From: Pseudomonadota bacterium
GTDB lineage: Bacteria; Pseudomonadota; Gammaproteobacteria; Steroidobacterales; Steroidobacteraceae
NCBI GenBank assembly: GCA_021805865.1
Contig: JAJZDX010000007.1
Span: 62,001-126,000 of the forward strand
Direction of reading: 5' to 3'
Length of the DNA: 64,000 bases
Of the stretch, positions 50,220 through 59,715 are shown piece by piece. Position numbers and translations under genes: made by a program. Every line of letters begins with the position of its first letter. Positions within the stretch are counted from its first letter, which is position 1. A model generated the notes under the pieces. The model saw nothing but the letters and a program-made list of their open reading frames with translations, ran no database searches and was not told the origin of the DNA.

Positions 50220-50225
50220 ATTCTA
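50220..50225 (-). promoter_or_regulatory. Candidate promoter of the rpsP operon
   Basis: Minus-strand TAGAAT (plus-strand ATTCTA) lies 66 bp upstream of the rpsP start, with TTTCCG as a weak -35 at 17 bp. Just upstream is a 5-bp stem (CGGGC 50226-50230, GCCCG 50236-50240) and just downstream a run of seven T on the minus strand (50205-50211), so the end of the ffh transcript may also fall here. Confidence 0.5.
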
Positions 50226-50287
50226 CGGGCAAATCGCCCGATCGGAAAGGGGCTTGGGCGTAAATTAACGGCCAGCCGCGGCAATGA

Positions 50288-51646
50288 CTAGCCGGACAGC
50301 CCGGGCGGCAGCCCCCCTTTGAGCGCCGCGAGGAGCTGGCGCATCCGCCCGCCTTTCATCTGCTTCATCATCCGCTGCATCTGCAGAAACTGCTTCATCA
50401 GCCGGTTGACGTCCTGGACCTGCACGCCGGCGCCCCGGGCGATGCGCCGCCGCCGCGAGCCGTCGATGAGCCCCGGGGAGCGCCGCTCACGGCGCGTCAT
50501 GGAATTGATGATGGCGATCTGCCGGCGCAAGTCCCGATCCCCCTGCTCGGCCGAGATGGCGCTCTTCTGCGTCGCGGCGGTCGGAAGCTTGTCCAGGACC
50601 GAGGCCAGTCCGCCCATCTTCTGCACCTGCTCGAGCTGGCTCTTGAGGTCGCCCAGGTCAAAGCCCTTGCCCTTCACGACCTTGCGCGCCAGCCGCTCGG
50701 CCTCCTGGCGGTCCACCTGGCGGTGGACCTGCTCGACCAGGCTCACCACATCGCCCATGCCGAGGATGCGGGAGGCCATCCGCTCCGGATCGAACGGCGA
50801 GAGCGCCTCGGTCTTCTCCCCCGTGCCAAGGAATACGATCGGCTGGCCCGTGATCTGGCGCACCGAGAGGGCTGCGCCCCCGCGCGCATCGCCGTCGGCC
50901 TTGGTGAGGATGATGCCGGTGAGCGCGAGCGCCGAGCCGAAGGCCCGCGCCGCATTCACCGCATCCTGGCCGGCCATGGCATCGACGACGAACAGCCGCT
51001 CGGCCGGGTCGAGCGCCTGGTCGATCTGGCGCACCTCGTCCATCAGCGCCTCATCGACGTGCAGCCGGCCCGCGGTATCGACGATGAGCACATCGAAGAC
51101 GCCGCGCCGGGCTTGCTCGAGCGCCTGCGCGGCGATGGCCGCGGGCGCAGCGGCCGTATCCGCAGGCAGGTACTGGGCGTGGACCTGCTCCGACAGGCGC
51201 TCGAGCTGGAGCATGGCCGCCGGCCGGCGCACATCGGTGCTCACCAGGGCCACCCGCTTGCGCTGGCGCTCGATCAACCAGCGCGCAAGCTTCGCCGCGG
51301 TCGTCGTCTTGCCCGCCCCCTGCAGGCCCGCGAGCAGCACGACCACCGGGGGCTGGGCGCGCAGCTGGAATCCCTCCCCCGTGCCGCCCATGAGGCCGAC
51401 CAGCTCCCGGTGCAGGATGCCGATGAAGGCCTGCCCCGGGGTGAGGCTCTCGGCCACCTCCTGGCCGACGGCCTTGGCCTTGACGGCCTCGATGAAGCCC
51501 TTGACGACCGGCAGGGCGACGTCGGCCTCGAGCAGAGCCACCCGCACCTCCCGCAGCGCCTGGGTGATATTGTCCTCGGTGATGCGCCCCCGGCCGCGCA
51601 GGGCATCGAGGGTGCGGGAAAGACGGGCGGTCAGGGTGTCGAACAT
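50288..51646 (-). CDS. ffh: Signal recognition particle protein Ffh
   Basis: 452 residues; GTPase subunit of SRP delivering membrane proteins to FtsY and SecYEG. N-domain from MFDTLTARLSRTLDALRG; G1 GLQGAGKTTTAAKLA; DVRRPAAMLQL; G3 DTAGRLHVD; G4 TKADGDARGG; and a C-terminal M-domain rich in methionine (MKQFLQMQRMMKQMKGGRMRQLL) that binds signal peptides and 4.5S RNA (SRRRRIARGAG). The start at 51646 excludes a non-conserved extension. Divergent from the CorB-like gene. No 4.5S RNA gene was recognised nearby. Confidence 0.97.
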   Translation of the reverse strand: MFDTLTARLSRTLDALRGRGRITEDNITQALREVRVALLEADVALPVVKGFIEAVKAKAVGQEVAESLTPGQAFIGILHRELVGLMGGTGEGFQLRAQPPVVVLLAGLQGAGKTTTAAKLARWLIERQRKRVALVSTDVRRPAAMLQLERLSEQVHAQYLPADTAAAPAAIAAQALEQARRGVFDVLIVDTAGRLHVDEALMDEVRQIDQALDPAERLFVVDAMAGQDAVNAARAFGSALALTGIILTKADGDARGGAALSVRQITGQPIVFLGTGEKTEALSPFDPERMASRILGMGDVVSLVEQVHRQVDRQEAERLARKVVKGKGFDLGDLKSQLEQVQKMGGLASVLDKLPTAATQKSAISAEQGDRDLRRQIAIINSMTRRERRSPGLIDGSRRRRIARGAGVQVQDVNRLMKQFLQMQRMMKQMKGGRMRQLLAALKGGLPPGLSG

Positions 51647-51723
51647 CGGATGACGAATTCGCTTGGGGCCCCCATTATACGGATAGAAGTCTGTCCCACA
51701 GACCCAGGAAAGGGCTCCCGCTC

Positions 51724-53028
51724 GTGATCGCACCATCTACGCCGCTGCTGCTGCTGACGCTCCTGGGGTTGATCCTGGTCATCGCGTTCTCCTCAGGGAC
51801 CGAGGTGGCCATGCTCTCGGTCAACCGCTACCGCATCCGCCATCGGGCCGACGCCGGCAACGGCACCGCGCGGCTCCTCGATCGGCTGCTGCGCAAGCCC
51901 GGGGACTGGCTCGGCGCGAACCTCGTCATCGTCGCCGCCGCCAACGTGTTCGCCTCGGCCATCGCGACGCTGCTCGCCGAGCGCACCGGCTACCACTACG
52001 CCGTGCCGGCCGCGGGCGCTTTGCTCACCGTGATCATCATCGTCTTCGGAGAGCTCACGCCGAAGATCCTCGCCACCGTCCACCCCGAGACCGCGGCGCT
52101 CGGCTCGGCGCGCATCTACCGCGTGCTCGTGTTTCTCGCCCGTCCGCTGCTCACGGTGACCAACGGCATGGCCTACGGGCTGCTGCGCCTGTTCGGCGCG
52201 GTCAAGCACGCCCCGGCGGGCCAGCAGCTCAGCACCGAGGAGCTGCGCGCGGTGGTGGCCGAGGCCGGCTCCCTGATCCCGGCCCGGCACCGCCAGATGC
52301 TGCTCTCGATCCTCGATCTGGGGCAGATCACGGTCGAGGACATCATGATCCCCCGCCAGGAGATCGCCGGCATCGATGTGGCCGAGAGCTGGGACGAGAT
52401 CCTCGAGCAGCTGCGCCGCACCCCGCACACGCGGCTGCCGGTCTATGACGGGGAGCTCGACAACCTGGTGGGGCTGCTGCACATGAAGCGCGTGGCGCAC
52501 GAGCTCGCCCGCGGCTCGCTCTCGAAGGAGCGGCTGATCGAGCTCTCGCGCGGGCGCGAGCCGTACTTCATTCCCGAGGGCACGGCCCTCAACGTGCAGC
52601 TTGCGCACTTCCAGCGCAACCGGCGCCGCTTCGCCTTCGTCGTCAACGAGTACGGGGACATCGAGGGCCTGGTGACGCTCGAGGACATTCTCGAGGAGAT
52701 CGTCGGGGAGTTCACGACCGATCCCGCCACCGTGCTGCACAAGGACATCTGCTCGGAACAGCCCGGCGTGTTCATCATCAACGCGAGCGCGACGCTGCGG
52801 GCGGTGAACCGGGCCCTGCAATGGCGCTTGCCGACCGGGGGGCCGAAGACCCTGAACGGGCTGCTGCTCGAGCGCCTGGAGGCCTTCCCGACCCCCGGCA
52901 CGCGGGTGACGGTCGGGCCCTACCAGTTCGAGGTGCTGCAGCTCGCCGACAACGCGATCAAGACCGTGCGGGTGCGCTCTTCGGCGGCGGCGGCGGCGCC
53001 TGCGCAGGGGCAGCTCGAGAGTGGCTGA
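51724..53028 (+). CDS. CNNM/CorB-type magnesium (cobalt) transporter
   Basis: 434 residues from GTG 51724. Membrane domain DUF21 with three to four helices and conserved FSSGTEVAMLSVNRYRI and FGELTPKILATVHPE; then a CBS pair (VEDIMIPRQEIAGID to FVVNEYGDIEGLVTLEDILEEIVGEF), and a CorC/HlyC-like C-terminal domain. E. coli yfjD (corB) is likewise next to ffh, supporting the assignment. Its last 71 bp overlap the 3' end of radA on the opposite strand, and the C-terminal tail there (SSAAAAAPAQGQLE) is low-complexity. Confidence 0.9.
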   Translation: MIAPSTPLLLLTLLGLILVIAFSSGTEVAMLSVNRYRIRHRADAGNGTARLLDRLLRKPGDWLGANLVIVAAANVFASAIATLLAERTGYHYAVPAAGALLTVIIIVFGELTPKILATVHPETAALGSARIYRVLVFLARPLLTVTNGMAYGLLRLFGAVKHAPAGQQLSTEELRAVVAEAGSLIPARHRQMLLSILDLGQITVEDIMIPRQEIAGIDVAESWDEILEQLRRTPHTRLPVYDGELDNLVGLLHMKRVAHELARGSLSKERLIELSRGREPYFIPEGTALNVQLAHFQRNRRRFAFVVNEYGDIEGLVTLEDILEEIVGEFTTDPATVLHKDICSEQPGVFIINASATLRAVNRALQWRLPTGGPKTLNGLLLERLEAFPTPGTRVTVGPYQFEVLQLADNAIKTVRVRSSAAAAAPAQGQLESG

Positions 53029-54361
53029 GCGCCGCGCCGAGCGCCTCGTCCACCCGCGAGACCGCGATCACGCCGAGCCCCTCGATGGGCTTGCGCGGGG
53101 CGTTCTCGCGCGGCACGACGGCGAGCCGGAATCCCTGCTTGGCCGCCTCCTGCAGCCGCTCCTCCCCGTAGGCGACGGGGCGGACCTCCCCCGTGAGCCC
53201 CACCTCCCCGAAGGACACCAGCGAGTCCGGCACGGGGCGACTCTGCAGGCTCGAGGCGAGCGCGATCCCCACCGGCAGATCCCAGGCCGTCTCCTCGATC
53301 CTCACGCCGCCCACGGCGTTGACGAACACGTCGTGCTCCTGGAGCGAAACGGCCGCGTGGCGGCTCAGCACGGCGAGCAGCATGGCGAGGCGGTTGGCAT
53401 CGAGGCCCTGGGCGATGCGCCGGGGGGCCCCGAAGCGCATCCGGTCGACCAGCGCCTGCAGCTCGATGAGCAGCGGCCGCCCGCCCTCGCGCATCACCGT
53501 GACGATGCTGCCGGCGGCGGGCTGTGCGGCGCGGGCAAGGAAGATGGCCGAAGGGTTTCGCACCTCTTTCAGCCCCGTGCCGGTCATGGCAAAGAAGGCG
53601 AGCTCGTTGACCGCCCCGAAGCGGTTCTTGATCGCCCGCACGATCCGGAAGCGGCTGCCCGCCTCGCTCTCGAAGTAAAGCACCGTGTCGACGAGGTGCT
53701 CGAGCACCCGGGGACCGGCGATCGCCCCATCCTTGGTGACATGCCCGATCAGGATCACGGCGGTACCGGTGGACTTGGCGAAGCGCACGAGCTGGGCGGT
53801 GCACTCGCGCAGCTGCGAGACCGCCCCGGCGCTCGCGTCCATCTCGCCCGAGCGCACCGTCTGGATCGAGTCGACCACCAGCAGCGCGGCCTTGCGCTCG
53901 GCCGCTCGCGCTAGCACCGCCTCGAGGTGCGTCTCCGGGAGCATCTCGAGCGTGCTCGCGGCGAGCCCCAGACGGCGCGCCCGCAGCGCCACCTGGGAAG
54001 CCGATTCCTCGCCGCTGGCATACAGCACCGAGCCCCCGCCGGCGGCCACCTGCGCGGCCACCTGCAGCAGCAGCGTCGACTTGCCGATCCCCGGATCGCC
54101 TCCGAGCAGGGTCACCGAGCCCGGCACGATGCCCCCGCCCAACACCCGGTCGAGCTCGCCCTGGCCGCTCGGGCAGCGGGCCGGCTCCGGTGCCGAATCG
54201 AGGCGCAGGGGGATGGCGGGCTCGCGGGCGGCCGCCCCCGGCCTCGGCGCCTCTCGGCGCTCGAGGACGTTCCACTGCCCGCAGGAGGGGCATTGACCCT
54301 GCCACTTCGGGGTGGAAGCGGCGCAGGCGCTGCAGACGAAAACGGTGCTCGGGCGGGCCAT
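52958..54361 (-). CDS. radA: DNA repair protein RadA (Sms)
   Basis: 467 residues. N-terminal C4 zinc finger (VCSACAASTPKWQGQCPSC), RecA-like ATPase with Walker A GGDPGIGKSTLLLQ and the RadA-specific KNRFG motif (IKNRFGAVNE), and a Lon-protease-like C-terminal domain (DVFVNAVGGVRIEE). It promotes branch migration in recombination. The start at 54361 (MARPSTVFVCSAC) is right at the zinc finger. Its Pro/Ala/Ser-rich C-terminal tail overlaps the convergent CorB-like gene. Confidence 0.95.
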   Translation of the reverse strand: MARPSTVFVCSACAASTPKWQGQCPSCGQWNVLERREAPRPGAAAREPAIPLRLDSAPEPARCPSGQGELDRVLGGGIVPGSVTLLGGDPGIGKSTLLLQVAAQVAAGGGSVLYASGEESASQVALRARRLGLAASTLEMLPETHLEAVLARAAERKAALLVVDSIQTVRSGEMDASAGAVSQLRECTAQLVRFAKSTGTAVILIGHVTKDGAIAGPRVLEHLVDTVLYFESEAGSRFRIVRAIKNRFGAVNELAFFAMTGTGLKEVRNPSAIFLARAAQPAAGSIVTVMREGGRPLLIELQALVDRMRFGAPRRIAQGLDANRLAMLLAVLSRHAAVSLQEHDVFVNAVGGVRIEETAWDLPVGIALASSLQSRPVPDSLVSFGEVGLTGEVRPVAYGEERLQEAAKQGFRLAVVPRENAPRKPIEGLGVIAVSRVDEALGAALSHSRAAPAQAPPPPPKSAPARS

Positions 54362-54543
54362 GGATGCGCTTACGTGCTTGACCGGGTGCCAGGATGGGCC
54401 GCGCAAAGCGCCCAGAGCCGCCTTTTGTGACCGGCTACTCGGACTCGAGCGTGCGCAATGCTAGCTTATCCCGGATGGAACCGGGACGGGTGGCGATGCG
54501 CATTGCAATAATCGATGGTCCGCGAAGACCCTGAGGACGCGGC

Positions 54544-55368
54544 ATGAGCCTGAAAAACAAGCTGCGCGTCGTGGGACACACCGACACCGGCAAGGTGCGC
54601 GAGCACAACGAAGACATGATCGCCGGGGATGCGGACACCGGCCTGCTCGTGCTCGCCGACGGCATGGGCGGCTACAAGGCCGGCGAGGTGGCGAGCGGGC
54701 TCGCCGTGAAGACCATCGTCGGGCTGGTGCGCGAGCAGATGCAACTCGAGAACATGAGCCGCGCGGACACCGGCTCGGGCCTGTCCCGGGCGGGCATCAT
54801 CCTGCGCGATGCCGTGCAGCGGGCCAACAAGATCATTTACCAGACCGCCCGCAGCCAGCCGCAGTGCGAGGGCATGGGCACGACGGTGGTGGCGGCGCTG
54901 TTCTTCGACAACAGGGTGACCATCGCCCACGTCGGTGACTCGCGCCTCTACAGGGTGAGCGGAGAGAGATTCGAGCGCGTCACCATGGACCACTCGCTCC
55001 TGCAGGAGCTCGTGGACCGCGGCCTGTACTCGGCCGAGGAGGCCCAGCGCGCGGCGAACAAGAACTATGTCACGCGCGCGCTCGGCGTCGAGCCGAGCGT
55101 CGAGGTGGAGCTGCGTGAGATGCCCGTGCAAAAGGGCGAGGTCTACATGCTCTGCTCGGACGGGCTCTCCGACATGGTCGAGGACGAGGATATCCATTTA
55201 ACCATAAGCACGTTTGGTGCTAATCTTGACAACGTCGCGAGACAATTGATCCAGCTGGCCAACGATAACGGGGGCCGGGACAACATCTCCGTGGTGATGG
55301 CCCACGTGCTCGATGTCTTCCCGGCGAGAGCCCGCATGCTCGACAAGATACTCGACTGGTTCAACTGA
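54544..55368 (+). CDS. PP2C-family serine/threonine phosphatase (Stp/PrpC type)
   Basis: 274 residues with metal-binding motifs of bacterial PP2C: REHNED near the N-terminus, VLADGMGGYKAGEVAS, GMGTTVVAA, HVGDSRLYR, CSDGLSDMVEDEDI and GGRDNISVV. It dephosphorylates Ser/Thr residues and usually opposes an Hanks-type kinase. A FHA-domain protein follows 24 bp downstream, a common partner because FHA domains bind phosphothreonine. No kinase gene is in the window. Confidence 0.93.
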   Translation: MSLKNKLRVVGHTDTGKVREHNEDMIAGDADTGLLVLADGMGGYKAGEVASGLAVKTIVGLVREQMQLENMSRADTGSGLSRAGIILRDAVQRANKIIYQTARSQPQCEGMGTTVVAALFFDNRVTIAHVGDSRLYRVSGERFERVTMDHSLLQELVDRGLYSAEEAQRAANKNYVTRALGVEPSVEVELREMPVQKGEVYMLCSDGLSDMVEDEDIHLTISTFGANLDNVARQLIQLANDNGGRDNISVVMAHVLDVFPARARMLDKILDWFN

Positions 55369-55392
55369 CGCCGGGGGCGGGGAGAAAGACAA

Positions 55393-56103
55393 ATGGCGAG
55401 GTTGATATTGAGCCTGGAAGGCCAGGTGATGGCGGAATACAACATGAACAAGGAGCGTTACACCGTCGGCCGGCTGCCCGACAACGACATCCGCATCGAC
55501 AACGCGGCGGTGAGCGGCCACCACTCCCTGATCATCAACATCCTCAATGACTCGTTCCTCGAGGATCTCAACAGCACCAACGGCACGTACGTCAACGGCA
55601 AGCTGATCAAGAAACACGCCCTGCAGCACGCCGATGTGATCACCGTCGGGCACCATCAGCTGCGCTTCATGGAAGACGACGAGCAGCAGGACGAGTTCGA
55701 GAAGACCATGGTGATCCAGCCCTCGGCCCGGCCGCTCGAGGCGCTGCGCGCGGTGACCGAGGCGGCCGCGCCGCAGCCGACCGATACCGCCACCCACGCC
55801 AAGATCCGCTACCCGGCCGGGCATGCGCCGAAGAGCGCCAAGCTGCAGGTGCTCTCGGGGGCCTTCGCCGGGCGCGAGCTCGAGCTCACCAAGACGTTGA
55901 CGACACTCGGGCGCCCCGGAGTGCAGGTGGCGGCGATCACCCGGCGCGCCGAGGGCTTCTACATCGTGCACGTCGACAGCGACAGGCCGAACCACTACCC
56001 GCTGCTCAACGGCTCGCCGATCGGCAGCCAGGCCGCCCCGCTGCGCGACAACGACGTCATCCAGCTCGCCGGGGTGAAGATGGGCTTTTTCCTCAATGGC
56101 TAG
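55393..56103 (+). CDS. FHA domain protein
   Basis: 236 residues. N-terminal FHA domain with the core contacts in YTVGRLPDNDIRID, AAVSGHHSLI and DLNSTNGTYVNG. A linker of ~60 residues includes FEKTMVIQP, a TMxxQP segment that could be a phosphorylation site recognised in cis or trans, as in GarA-like proteins. The C-terminal ~90 residues (LQVLSGAFAGRELELTKTLTTLGRPG onward) form a second, divergent FHA-like fold lacking some core residues. Follows the PP2C gene; together they suggest a phospho-signalling unit. Confidence 0.9.
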   Translation: MARLILSLEGQVMAEYNMNKERYTVGRLPDNDIRIDNAAVSGHHSLIINILNDSFLEDLNSTNGTYVNGKLIKKHALQHADVITVGHHQLRFMEDDEQQDEFEKTMVIQPSARPLEALRAVTEAAAPQPTDTATHAKIRYPAGHAPKSAKLQVLSGAFAGRELELTKTLTTLGRPGVQVAAITRRAEGFYIVHVDSDRPNHYPLLNGSPIGSQAAPLRDNDVIQLAGVKMGFFLNG

Positions 56104-56384
56104 ATGAGATGGACGCCGCCCTTCTCTGAGCGAGGAGGTGCGCCATGGCTTTTCGCAAGATCAAAGGGGGTCCCCTGACACCCGAACGGCATCTGTGTGC
56201 CGGAGTGAACCCGCCGGGTGCATCGAATTCGTGCTCAGGCGCGCCCGTCCGGCCGCCCTGCACTTCGAGCAAGCTGCCGCCCCGGCGCCCTCGCGGCGCG
56301 GCGTTCACAGGATGGCAGCCCGGGGTCGCCTCGGCCCGCACGATGGGCACTGTGGAGCCTCACGCCCCCGAGTGCCGGCGGGTC
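56104..56384. other. Boundary region with an orphan ribosome site and ORF start
   Basis: 281 bases between the FHA gene and the convergent LysR-type gene. At 56145 an ATG preceded by GAGGAGG opens MAFRKIKGGPLTPERHLCAG, but the reading continues without recognisable protein into the antisense of LysR. It may be the remnant 5' end of a gene lost when the accessory region to the right was joined. Confidence 0.35.
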
Positions 56385-57293
56385 TCAGCGCGGGTGCAGG
56401 TCCCCGGGCGCGACGTTCTTGACGAACTTCACGAATTTCTGCACCAGCGGATTCTGGCCGCGCTTTTTCCACACCATGACGTCCGACACCTCGGCGCCCT
56501 CGCCGTGCATCGGAACGCAGTGAATCCTGTAGTTGGGATGGAAGCCCACCAAGTGCGCCGAAAGCACCGAGATGCCGACGCCCGCTTCCACCTTGGCGAG
56601 GATGGTCTCGAAATCCGTGGCCCACTGGGCGATCTTCAAGGTGAAGCCGTATCTCGCGCAGTTCATCTCCAGATGCTTGAGCACGGACGAGTGGTCGAGG
56701 TTCGCCTCCAGGACGAACCGCTCGTCCTTCAGGTCGCCGAACGTCAGCGTGCGCCGGCTGGCCAGGGGATGATCCGGCCGCATGACCACCACCGCATTGC
56801 CGACGTGCATGGTGTGAGTGGCCAGCGCCGAATGGTCCGCCAGCCCGACGGACAGCGTAAACCCGACGTCGATCTGTTCCTCCTCCAGCGCCCGGGCCAG
56901 CCCCACCACGCTGTAGCGCTTCAACTCGATGAAAATATCGGGCACGTCGGCGCGGAACCGATTGATGCAATCCGGCAGCCAATGAGTCTCGCTGGCGCCG
57001 ATGAACCCGACGGTCAGATCCCCGACCACGCCGGCCTCCATCGCGCGCATCCGGCTGATCGCGGCATCGTATTCCACGAACATCTTGGAAATCGTTTCCT
57101 TGAACAGCACGCCCGGGCGAGTGAGCCGGACCGAATGGGTGTTGCGCAGGAACAGGGTGACCCGCAGCTGGCGCTCGAGCGCAGCGATCTGCTGGCTGAT
57201 GGCCGGCTGAGTCATGAACATCGCCGCAGCGGCTTTGGTGAAACTCTGCTGCTCGGCGACGGCGAGAAAACATCTCAGTTGCTTGAAGTCCAT
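56385..57293 (-). CDS. LysR-family transcriptional regulator
   Basis: 302 residues, normal for the family. N-terminal winged helix MDFKQLRCFLAVAEQQSFTKAAAAMFMTQ-type with AISQQIAALERQL, then an effector-binding domain (VGDLTVGFIGASETHWLP, ELKRYSVVGLARALEEEQIDVGF). It resembles CatR/BenM-like regulators that respond to small aromatic or organic acids; ligand unknown. ATG 57293 agrees with the domain start. It lies 683 bp from the glycosidase gene, on the same strand, at the end of a LysR-GH39-TonB receptor set. Confidence 0.92.
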   Translation of the reverse strand: MDFKQLRCFLAVAEQQSFTKAAAAMFMTQPAISQQIAALERQLRVTLFLRNTHSVRLTRPGVLFKETISKMFVEYDAAISRMRAMEAGVVGDLTVGFIGASETHWLPDCINRFRADVPDIFIELKRYSVVGLARALEEEQIDVGFTLSVGLADHSALATHTMHVGNAVVVMRPDHPLASRRTLTFGDLKDERFVLEANLDHSSVLKHLEMNCARYGFTLKIAQWATDFETILAKVEAGVGISVLSAHLVGFHPNYRIHCVPMHGEGAEVSDVMVWKKRGQNPLVQKFVKFVKNVAPGDLHPR

Positions 57294-57975
57294 CCCGTTT
57301 CCCCCGGCGCAGACGCCCTGAGCGCGCACCGGCATTTCACCGCAGGGCTTTCTCGCCCCCCCCGTCCGCTGCCAGGGCCCATCCGGCGCTCCTCCCGGCC
57401 GGATCCGGGCGGACCCTGGGAACGGAGGAGGCGTCAAGCGGTGCGCAGCCGGCCTACCGCACGCGCCAGGCACGCTGCATTTCATCGCCGGCCCCCCGCG
57501 CTCGACCCGCTTCGTCCGCATCCTGTGGCAGCGGCCGGCACCTCACGCGGGCTGGCGCCTCGGCGCGGCCGCTTCGAGCGCCAGCCGGGCTCCGCAACGC
57601 ACCCGCAACACGCCGTGTCCGGCCTGTTCCCGCCCCCGCCGTGCACCCGGAGGCCAATCGGCACCGGCGCAGCCGGCGGAAGCATCTCAGCCCTCGGGCA
57701 GACAGGCAAGTGCCGCTTCGGGGCGCGGCGACGGAGTCCGCGCGCGCGCACCGCACGAACCGGTCGTTCAGGGTTTGAAATAGGAGGAGAAAGTCCGGCA
57801 GCACGGACTCGTCGGACTGCACGACTGCACCCGATCCGCGGCGCAGCACAGAGCGTGCAGATCCCCTGCAACGCCCCCCTTCGGCCCTCGCCGCTCAGCC
57901 CCGCGCGGTGCGATTCCCGGCCTCCCCGAATCCGCTCTGCCGTTCAGCCTGCCGGGGCGTCGCGGACCGGGACAC
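57294..57975. other. 682-bp gap before the LysR gene
   Basis: No supported gene. Minus-strand open frames (57454-57849 and 57482-57871) are Arg/Ala-rich and lack a recognisable domain or ribosome site. The promoter of the LysR gene should be in the left part. Confidence 0.4.
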
Positions 57976-59715
57976 TCAGCGGCGCTGCACAAGCACCCGG
58001 GGTGACCCGCCGGTGTGCGCCGGTCGCCGCAGGAGCGGGGCGTGGCGCACCGGTAGCCGCTCGATCTCGATGGCGTCCACCACATACGCAGGCAGGGTAA
58101 AGCCCAGCCGGATCGAGCCGCTTACCTTGAGGATGCGCTGCACGGTCGCGGTACCTGCCCCTGTCAGCCGCTGCCGGATGAAGCGGTATCGCCCAGGTGT
58201 CAGGTGGTGCACGTTCAACTCATAACGACGCACCGGCGGGTACCGCACGCTGCGCCGCGGCAGGATGCGCATGCTGAACAGATGATCCACGTGCCACTCG
58301 AGGCCGCCCGGCCGCGGCCCCATGTCGGCGGCCGGGATCTGATAGTTGCTGACGAGGATGCGAATCCGGCTGCCGGCGGCGTTGCGGGCCGCGAGGACCG
58401 CGAAGCCGTCGCGGTCCGTGCCGCTGCAGCGCAGGCGAATCGGTGTGTCCACCAGCGACCCGAAGTCGATCAGCACCTGCCCGCTCGGCGTGCGCGGTGT
58501 GCCCGAGACATTGAAGAAGTGGTCGGCGCGATAGATCGCGCTCTGATCGATCGGGGCATCCTGCATGTAGATCAGGGCGCTCGCGACGAAACTCGCCACC
58601 TGGATCGGCGGCGTCGTGTGCAGCTTCCGGAAGTCGTAATTCCATTCATCGAGAAAGCTCCGGGTATGCGTGAAGCCATAGCGATCGAGCAGCGCGCGCA
58701 GCGACCGGGCAATCTCCACGAACTGATACGGGTCATCGGCGTCGACCGAGTACCAATGCCAGGAGAAAAAATCGAGCGGCAGATGATGCGCCCGCACGAA
58801 GGCCAGAAATCCCTCGCGGTACGCGGTTTTCTGGTTCACCAGCGCGATGGCCGGTCCACCGACCTGCGCGTGCGGATCCGCCGACTTCACGGCACGGGCC
58901 GCCGCGGCATACAGTGCGTAATACTGCTGCGGCGTGCCGCGCCAGAAGATCTTGCCGAGATCGGGCTCGTTCCACACCTCCCAGTACTTCACCGCGTCCT
59001 GCATGCCGTGATCCCAGCCCCGATCATAGTGCAGCACGATATGCCGGATGACATCGGCGTATCGCGCCAGGTTCGCCGGTGGTGGCGCGGTCGTCATGCC
59101 GCTGCGCCCCAGACGAAACAATACCTGGGCATGGATCCGCCGGATTCCTTCGATCAGCCGGTCCGTCGGGCCGAAATGATAGCTCGCCGGGTTGTCCGGG
59201 TTCGCGTCCAGATTCCTGAAGATGACATTGCGATCGATGGCGGCCGCGATGGCCGCCCGCTTTTGGGCCGGCATCGGCAGCAGCGGCGGCAGATCACCCA
59301 CGTTGGAATCGATGTCCCCGACGCCGCCGGAATCGTGAGTGCGCACCAGGTTGACGTGCGCCGCCAGGTAGCCCCGCGTCTCGTTCATCAGCGGCATGGG
59401 CAGCAGCGGCGAGCTGCCGAGGAAAGTCAGGTCCGGAGCGCCGTTCACCCCGCGCAACGCCTTGAGCGCGCCGGCGTCCGAATGCGCATCGACGACAACC
59501 TCCGATATCGCCCTCGGCTGCGATCCGGCCAGCGCCGCACCGCCCATCACGAGCAGCATGAGCGCCACGGCCGCCATGGGCGCCCATCGGCCCCGCGGTC
59601 GTCTCTCGCCACCCATTCCCGTCCACCGCAGCGACTGGCGCCCTCCCCGAGTGCGCAATCCGCGCCGTCCGCAGGTCGGCGGCTGCGCCGATCGGTGTGT
59701 GTTCTGCCGCGACAT
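57976..59715 (-). CDS. Exported glycoside hydrolase, GH39-like
   Basis: 579 residues. ATG 59715 is supported by GGAGG 7 bases upstream; it gives a ~45-residue Arg-rich lead before a signal-like helix (MAAVALMLLVMGGAALAG). The (beta/alpha)8 domain carries the acid/base Glu in KYWEVWNEPDLGKIFW and a nucleophile Glu in SFLDEWNYDF, at the positions used by GH39 beta-xylosidases and iduronidases, with HLVRTHDSGG-like VNLVRTHDSGGVGDID near the start. A C-terminal beta-sandwich follows (VLAARNAAGSRIRILVSNYQ). Probably acts on a xylan- or glycosaminoglycan-like sugar in the periplasm or outside. Adjacent to a TonB-dependent receptor. Confidence 0.82.
   Translation of the reverse strand: MSRQNTHRSAQPPTCGRRGLRTRGGRQSLRWTGMGGERRPRGRWAPMAAVALMLLVMGGAALAGSQPRAISEVVVDAHSDAGALKALRGVNGAPDLTFLGSSPLLPMPLMNETRGYLAAHVNLVRTHDSGGVGDIDSNVGDLPPLLPMPAQKRAAIAAAIDRNVIFRNLDANPDNPASYHFGPTDRLIEGIRRIHAQVLFRLGRSGMTTAPPPANLARYADVIRHIVLHYDRGWDHGMQDAVKYWEVWNEPDLGKIFWRGTPQQYYALYAAAARAVKSADPHAQVGGPAIALVNQKTAYREGFLAFVRAHHLPLDFFSWHWYSVDADDPYQFVEIARSLRALLDRYGFTHTRSFLDEWNYDFRKLHTTPPIQVASFVASALIYMQDAPIDQSAIYRADHFFNVSGTPRTPSGQVLIDFGSLVDTPIRLRCSGTDRDGFAVLAARNAAGSRIRILVSNYQIPAADMGPRPGGLEWHVDHLFSMRILPRRSVRYPPVRRYELNVHHLTPGRYRFIRQRLTGAGTATVQRILKVSGSIRLGFTLPAYVVDAIEIERLPVRHAPLLRRPAHTGGSPRVLVQRR

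Noticed and set aside
57454..57871. Minus-strand ORFs in the gap before LysR
   Set aside because: Arg/Ala-rich, overlapping each other in different frames, no recognised domain, no ribosome site.
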